A DNA stretch of 64,000 nt from Echinococcus granulosus (lineage: Eukaryota > Platyhelminthes > Cestoda > Cyclophyllidea > Taeniidae), in assembly GCF_000524195.1 (NCBI RefSeq), contig NW_020170388.1:1168576-1232575 (forward strand). The letters run 5' to 3'. A program made the position numbers and the translations under genes. The notes under the pieces are model-generated. The model was given only the letters and a program-made list of their open reading frames with translations, was not told the DNA's origin and did not search any database. The stretch's first letter is position 1, and the number at the start of each line of letters is the position of its first letter. Positions 58,390-64,000 of the stretch are shown here, piece after piece.

Positions 58390-61040
58390 TCACTGGTCAA
58401 ACCAGTCACAGATTAAATGAGGTTGCTTCTACCAATCCATGCAGGGCTTTAAAAGGTGTCCAGACCTCGTGGTTTGGGCTCACGGGTTTACCAGCTCCCC
58501 CGCTGTATTCATCATTTTCAGCATTTTTAAATAAGTTAACAAGCCTCATTCTTGGCGATTTAGGGCGCCTTATTGTAGTGATTTCAACATTAACGAAGTC
58601 TTAACTCAGATGACGAATTATCGAGATTACTCAGTTTGAGATATCTAATTATCAGATTTTCTAGAACATCACTTGGCTTTGGAATCATTCATTTTATTTG
58701 CGTAGCTTCGTTTAGCTTTGAATACTGTGGCCAATGATGTTGCAACCACAGATGCTCTGCCTATGAAGTACACGGCCATGGATGCATTACCTGAAAATTG
58801 ACTATTATGTTTGGGTGTGGTCATATGATATTCCTCCTAGAAGTTCAATCAGTGTCTGAGATGATGCAATTGCGGCAGACATGAAAGCTTCGGATTTGTT
58901 TCCCCGCTTGCAATGATATCGCCTCTGCTGGTTTTACTCTGGCAAACAAAGATAAGGTAAATTTTGTCACCCTTATGACCTGCTGTCAACGTTGGAAAAA
59001 GTGACCTTTTTTGACAAAAAAAAACAATTCAAAGCATTAATCCATGGGTGGGTAATGTTGTGGGTTGACTGATTTTCGGTAAAACAAAAGCCAGTTTCGT
59101 TGAGTAGATGTGCGAATTTTGTAACCTTGTAACCTTACGGTCGTTTCGGTTTAAACCAGTTTTGTGTAAAATGAAAAAAATAAGTAGGGTTCCATACCGC
59201 TGTGGTATGTTTCAGTGGATCTATTGGGTAAGACTAGGAAATTTTAATGAGGTGGCTGTCGAAACATGACTCACAAAACCACATCAAGTCTGATTAATTT
59301 CACGTCTAGACAGCACCAATGGCGCACAATATTAGTCTATGTATCAGTCCTTTTTTGAATTAGCGTTGCGAGATGCTTACACTGCTTTTTTCTACAGCCT
59401 AACCACGGCCATTAGGTCTCACGTAGACCTCGATACCGGACATCATATGCAGCATAGATTTCCCAGGTCTGGTCGGACTGGCTACAGGGCGGCCCCTTGA
59501 TACATAGTATAACCATCGTAATTAGTAATATGCTTCCTCAATATAGGTTGATTTATTCTTTTGGAATGGAGTCGTCTCTTTCCAAAAAAAGGAATACAAC
59601 ATGCAAATGTTTGTTTACGTAGTGGAATATACTTTAATGTGCAGGTTGAGTCAGCGTTACACATGTGTCGCATCGATTTTTACCTAGGGATTATTGATTT
59701 TGACTCACAAAATCGATAACGCCTGTGCGTAGTCAGTGGTGTTTCCCTTAGCAACTGTAAAAAAAATTTTGCACATGAAACTGTGCAAAAACCTTACCTG
59801 AAACATTTACTTATATGCCTCCGCTTAGTGTCTCCTTTAATGTAAACGAGGTCACTTTGTCTTGCCCCCACCCATTGGTTTCCAGCCGCACAACTTTAAT
59901 GGCATGAACAAACTGCTAGCAAGTTTTGGCAAGTCTAAGTTTTCTCTAATGCACGCAGACTCACCAATGCTTGATGGTTTGCTTTTCATTACACGCGGTG
60001 ACGAGGGCAAAAGTTCATTATCGTTAGAGAGGCGTGACATCTGCTGATTTTGTTACAGCGGCAAAATCACGAAGGATATATGCTATTGCTGTTGTAACTG
60101 TATTATTGGTTCCCTTGTCACACACCTAACTAATGGCTTACGAAGATGCCAAAACTGGAAACGAAGCAACCTTTTTTAATTATTCACTGAAACGATTGAG
60201 CTTAAGAACATTCACATTAGATTGTCCTTATGTTCGGAGGTTATCAAGAACAGGGTATTTTACCACACATTACAACTAATCCAATTTGCGAGGTAAAACT
60301 AATTTTGAATTTCAATCCTTCGATTTGGGAGGAATTATTTTTACCAAAATCCCAAATCTCAGTGCATCCTACTGTCATAATTCAGTCCCTTACTTTGTTT
60401 ATGGAAGGGGTTTGCTCCACTAAACGCGATGAAGCGTGTAGATAATACTGAGGGACAATAATTTCGCTGACTCTGCAAAGTATTTACAAGTTCGCACCAA
60501 AAAATGATATTTAAAAACAGCAGTTCACAGCATCGTGCGACACATTTCAACCAGCTGTAATGTCGTATTTGCTGCATGATGTTTGATTAATGAATTAATT
60601 CGAGAGAACTATGAAATGGGCGGTGAAGCGGAAAAAAGTTGAGTTTTCTGCGACCATACCCCCCAGAAACGGAATTTCACTTAGTCAACTTAAGGAGGTT
60701 TCATAAAACCACGTACTGCTCACTGACTAGCAAAGAAGGAATTTTACCAGGCTTTAAACCCACTCAATAAATTACGCCACGGATTATCGATTTTTTCAAC
60801 AAAAATCGATGACTTACGGAAAGATGGTGGCAGTTTAAAAATTGATAGAATTTTCCGCAATTTCAAGAACTGTGAGAAGTGCGAACTGTAAGTTGGCACC
60901 CGATTATGCACTGCAAACTGACAAAACAAAGTAAAAATTTTGCAAAATTTCGTTATACTTGGTGTACCTTACCATATTTTTAACATGATAAATAAATGAT
61001 GCCACTGATTAATGGTTGTTAATTCGAAAAGCCGATGCTT
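58390..61040. other. Upstream intergenic DNA
   Basis: AT-rich with small unassigned frames such as 59862-60047 (+) and 60230-60445 (+). A locally GC-richer stretch lies near 59390-59510, and a CATACC/GGTATG short hairpin near 59190-59210. No divergent gene was recognised. Confidence 0.55.
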
Positions 61041-61221
61041 TGCAACGTCTCAAGGCTCCCCCAAAAGACGAAAGAAGTCATACAACTAGGACAGAAAATG
61101 TGTTATCGATGTACAGACGGGCTAGAATGGGGCCCGGAGGCCATGCAGCCCAGTAGAAGTACAATCACGGAGCTTTAAATGACCACGAAACTCAAAACAA
61201 AGAGTTAATCAAAGTAGCACA
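61041..61221 (+). repeat. 5' terminal repeat of TRIM-like element 2
   Basis: Starts TGCAACGT and runs through CCAAAAGACGAAAGAAG to GTAGCACA. The boundaries come from alignment with element 1, where GTATTACA ends the repeat. Limits uncertain by several bases. Confidence 0.55.
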
Positions 61222-61840
61222 GAGCCCCTCCCGTCTTTTGAGCGTCGTCCCCGGTGCTTGCTTTGCTCAACCTCCCCCCCGTCGGCCATTGCAACGTAGT
61301 CAGAAGTGTGGGGAAAAACACCCAAGAATCAACTGCCACAGTCATCAAATTTGCATTCATCTGAGAAGATCTTGGAGTGCTATGCCACTGATCCACTAGA
61401 TGTGGGATTTCGTCCTGTTTGGGAACTGTATTGAGGGAAGGAGTGATGAGCAGGATCATTTACAAAAGGACGAGGTTCAAAATAGCTTCATGAGTTTACG
61501 CATTTGTTTGCACTTCAGTACTGCCTAGCCATACCTATGTGGGTTTTATCTAGCTACGGGAAATTGAGGAGGCATCGTGTGTTCACCTAGTTGACATTTC
61601 TACGCGAGTCACGCAGACAGCTCCGTAACGAACTTTTCACAGATGTTCTACAAATATAGCGGGTTCATTTGTTAATAGATTTTCTGCGGAACACCAAACA
61701 GCATTAGTTGCCTATGGTTGAAGTCATGTTTAGACCTTCTATTGGGGGTCGCCACAGATCCTCCCAGCCGCAGCATATGCACTTTAAGGTCACGTTAAGA
61801 CTTAGAATTTAGTAATAAAAGTCAGCGTAGTTCCCCTTTA

Positions 61841-62040
61841 TGATTAGGCTCGCTTTCCTCGGGACTTCCCTAAAGACGAAAGAATACACAATACTAGGGT
61901 AGATGTATTGCCGACGCATAGACGGCCTGAGAGCTATAGCATGTCCCGGTGGCCATGTCACTGCGTGGAAGCAAAAAGACGGCGTCTTAGGCGCCCACAA
62001 AACCATAAAGGCGAGTTAAACATACACTCAAAGTGTTACA
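61841..62040 (+). repeat. 3' terminal repeat of TRIM-like element 2
   Basis: Contains GGGACTTCCCTAAAGACG, close to the GAGACTTCCCTGAAGACG of element 1, and ends GTGTTACA like element 1's GTATTACA. The start is placed at TG near 61841. Confidence 0.55.
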
Positions 62041-64000
62041 TCTTGGCAGAAAGATGGCTGAAACACGAGGGCCACTAAGACCTTAATTACCACGACTCAA
62101 TGGAATAAAAGGCGGTTTGGTTTATTTGTTCTTGAAAAAAAACTCCCGTATATTTATTGCAGTAAGTAATTGGACTCAAACATGCGACTTTAAGCAGTCC
62201 AACAAATACCATTTAATGAAACATTATTTGAAAACAAAACAACGTGCAGCACAAGTTTTCCTCCTTAGGGTGGTCGGGTTTCCTCGCAGTTACCAGTGGT
62301 TGGACGGAGAAATTGACTAAAAGTTGGCTCGTAAAATACCATAATTAATGTACTTTGCCACAGTTACCGTGCGCTAAACACGCTATTGGCTAAAGAACTC
62401 CGCAGCGAAAGTGAGAAGCAAAATTTTGTACAAATATCCATTTACAATCCTCTCATCGCATGATGAAATTAATTTCTGGTGTTGAGATGGTCAGAGTAGT
62501 CTTATGACATATTTTATTATTTATTAAGCCCACCATCCCCCCTCACTCATTTAACAGAGCAAATTTTAATTTGGACTTTTGCATACTGTAGGTCAAACTG
62601 TCGCTTTATTGCCTTGGCATTTTATTGCTTTAACACACCCATTCTCCTGTTTTTAAAGCCCAAAACAGCTAAAGTCACCATCTCTAATCACCATTAAAGC
62701 GTTTTGAGCACAAGTATCTCACCGCTCACTGGTTATATCAGCGTAACTAGGCGTAACTGGGATTATGTCGACTGACCTTTTATTGAAAACAAATGAGCAC
62801 TTTCGAAGGGTAACATCTTACCTGAATGAAATTGATGACCGCATTTATTTTCAGGATTTTAGTGAATCAAGAGTAAATCCAACCAAGTTAAAGTTTAGTC
62901 ACCCTTAAAACACCTGAACGACGTCTCCCGAGGTGAAGACTAGGAAGTTCAAGTATATTTGAGGACACTAGCAAAAAAGTTATTTGTTTTTTAAAAGGTG
63001 AAATCCCAACATAATGCTGAGAACCCTCCATGAAGTGATGACACGCTACCGCGACGGAGAATTGAGAAGTTGGCGCATTCAACTGTTCATTAAAACACCA
63101 GGGCATAGCACCACGTCAAAAATAAGCGGAGAGTTATTTGGGCATTACTTTAAATGGAGAATATCATTAATTACACCAGTACAACTTATTTTGAGATTGT
63201 GCAATTCTAATTAGTGTATTTAATATGTGCACAAATCAAGTATTTAAACTCTACTTCAGTAAATTCTCGTTAAAGCAGCTAGTTTAAACCAAACTCGTAG
63301 CTAAGCGGATGACATCTACTGCCAAGGAGGGAAAAAAACTCTAATTCCCCTTAAAATTTGATTATTTGCAAACAGCCCCAGTTATACACAACAATAAGAT
63401 ATCTTCGTCGACATAAACTCCTCGTTTTAAGAGTCTAGAGTCGGAGATAGAAGAAAGTAACACTTGAAGCATTTTACTAAGCTTATTATATTACAGAGCG
63501 ATGACTAATGTGGTCCACGAAGTTAAAAACTACCTTTGTGGCAGTTTAAGAGTCCGTTTACCTTTGAGAGTTTACAATACGGTTCCACAATAGCAAACAC
63601 TTCATATAGAGATTTGGACTATCTTGCTAGCGGAGTAAATAAGATTGTTCCAAATTAAATGGAATTAGGTAAGGAAATGTTCAAATATTTGGTTCTAGGT
63701 TGATTTATAACACTTTATAGGTTCGAACTCATTTGTAACTTTCATACTTTGAATGTTCGGATATGAGTTTTGATGTCTCCGCAAAATCTTGTAAAAGCCA
63801 TGAACAATAGAACCATCAAATTTGAGAGAAGGATGAAAATGGTGTATATTCGGAGGCAGACGATTTACATGAAACAATTATTCGCTAAGGTAACGCTGAA
63901 GATATAACGTTGCGAAGAAATGATAAGATTGGTGATACAACAGTAAGAGAATCAGAATAATGGTATCTGTACATTCATGATAGTGACATAAACTTTTATC
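62041..64000. other. AT-rich intergenic DNA at the right edge
   Basis: No gene, repeat or RNA was recognised. Small frames at 62117-62320 (+), 62888-63106 (-) and 63014-63214 (+) show no motif. Confidence 0.55.

Larger units (their letters stand above)
61041..62040 (+). mobile_element. TRIM-like element 2 (about 1.0 kb, diverged)
   Basis: A diverged relative of the 9480-10469 element in the opposite orientation. Both ends carry a GACGAAAGAA-centred terminal repeat, about 180-200 bp, starting TG and ending CA. The interior matches element 1 in the same order: GTCGTCCCCGG, GATTTCGTCC against AGTTTCGTCC, TTGTTAATAG, then GCATATG with C-rich neighbours. No coding region was recognised. Flanks at the two ends read GCTT and TCTT, again a possible 4-bp target duplication with one mismatch. 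The repeats differ much more from each other than in element 1, so this looks like an older insertion. Confidence 0.65.

Noticed and set aside
1..64000. CRISPR arrays, operons, ribosome-binding sites or other bacterial features
   Set aside because: The gene is split by 29 spliceosomal introns and no regularly spaced short repeats occur, so the sequence is eukaryotic.

Overview
This window is nuclear DNA of an animal, not of a bacterium. One minus-strand gene is broken into 30 coding exons with GT-AG junctions. The surrounding DNA is AT-rich with little coding sequence, and there is a pair of miniature retroelement-like repeats. Several introns are only 75-88 bp while others run to 5.5 kb. A pyrimidine-rich splice acceptor sits 11 nt before the start codon. 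The repeats look like the terminal-repeat miniatures (TRIMs) I recall from taeniid tapeworms. Together these suggest a parasitic flatworm, probably a cestode. That assignment is inference.

Central 42 kb (58232 down to 16135, minus strand): a complete glutamate synthase (GOGAT) gene of the fused alpha-beta type. I could join all 30 exons in frame. The exon lengths sum to 6,702 nt, giving 2,233 residues plus a stop with no frame break. The product has an N-terminal glutamine amidotransferase, a central domain, an FMN/3Fe-4S synthase domain, a beta-helix domain, a low-complexity linker, and a C-terminal FAD/NAD(P)H oxidoreductase with its iron-sulphur cysteines. Electrons pass from NAD(P)H through FAD, the Fe-S clusters and FMN. 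Ammonia released from glutamine is channelled to 2-oxoglutarate to give two glutamates. About 84 percent of the gene is intron. One intron uses a GC donor, six donors have T at +3 (three of these read GTTGG), and an 88-bp intron holds a perfect 9-bp hairpin.

Left flank (1-16134): I see no recognisable gene. It holds a 990-bp element with 197-bp direct terminal repeats (9480-10469, minus orientation), a GC-rich patch near 8.0-8.3 kb, and one copy (12929-13184) of a 256-bp sequence. That sequence recurs letter for letter at 16912-17167, inside the last intron.

Right flank (58233-64000): a probable promoter or outron, then a second, diverged member of the same terminal-repeat family (about 61041-62040, plus orientation). 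I see no other gene. The two elements lie outside the gene on either side, inverted relative to each other.

Introns: mostly AT-rich with no recognisable content. Exceptions are decayed 4-bp-period tracts, the largest filling intron 19, and a few GC-rich patches. All splice sites were read by eye from consensus and from the known order of GOGAT motifs. No transcript data were available.
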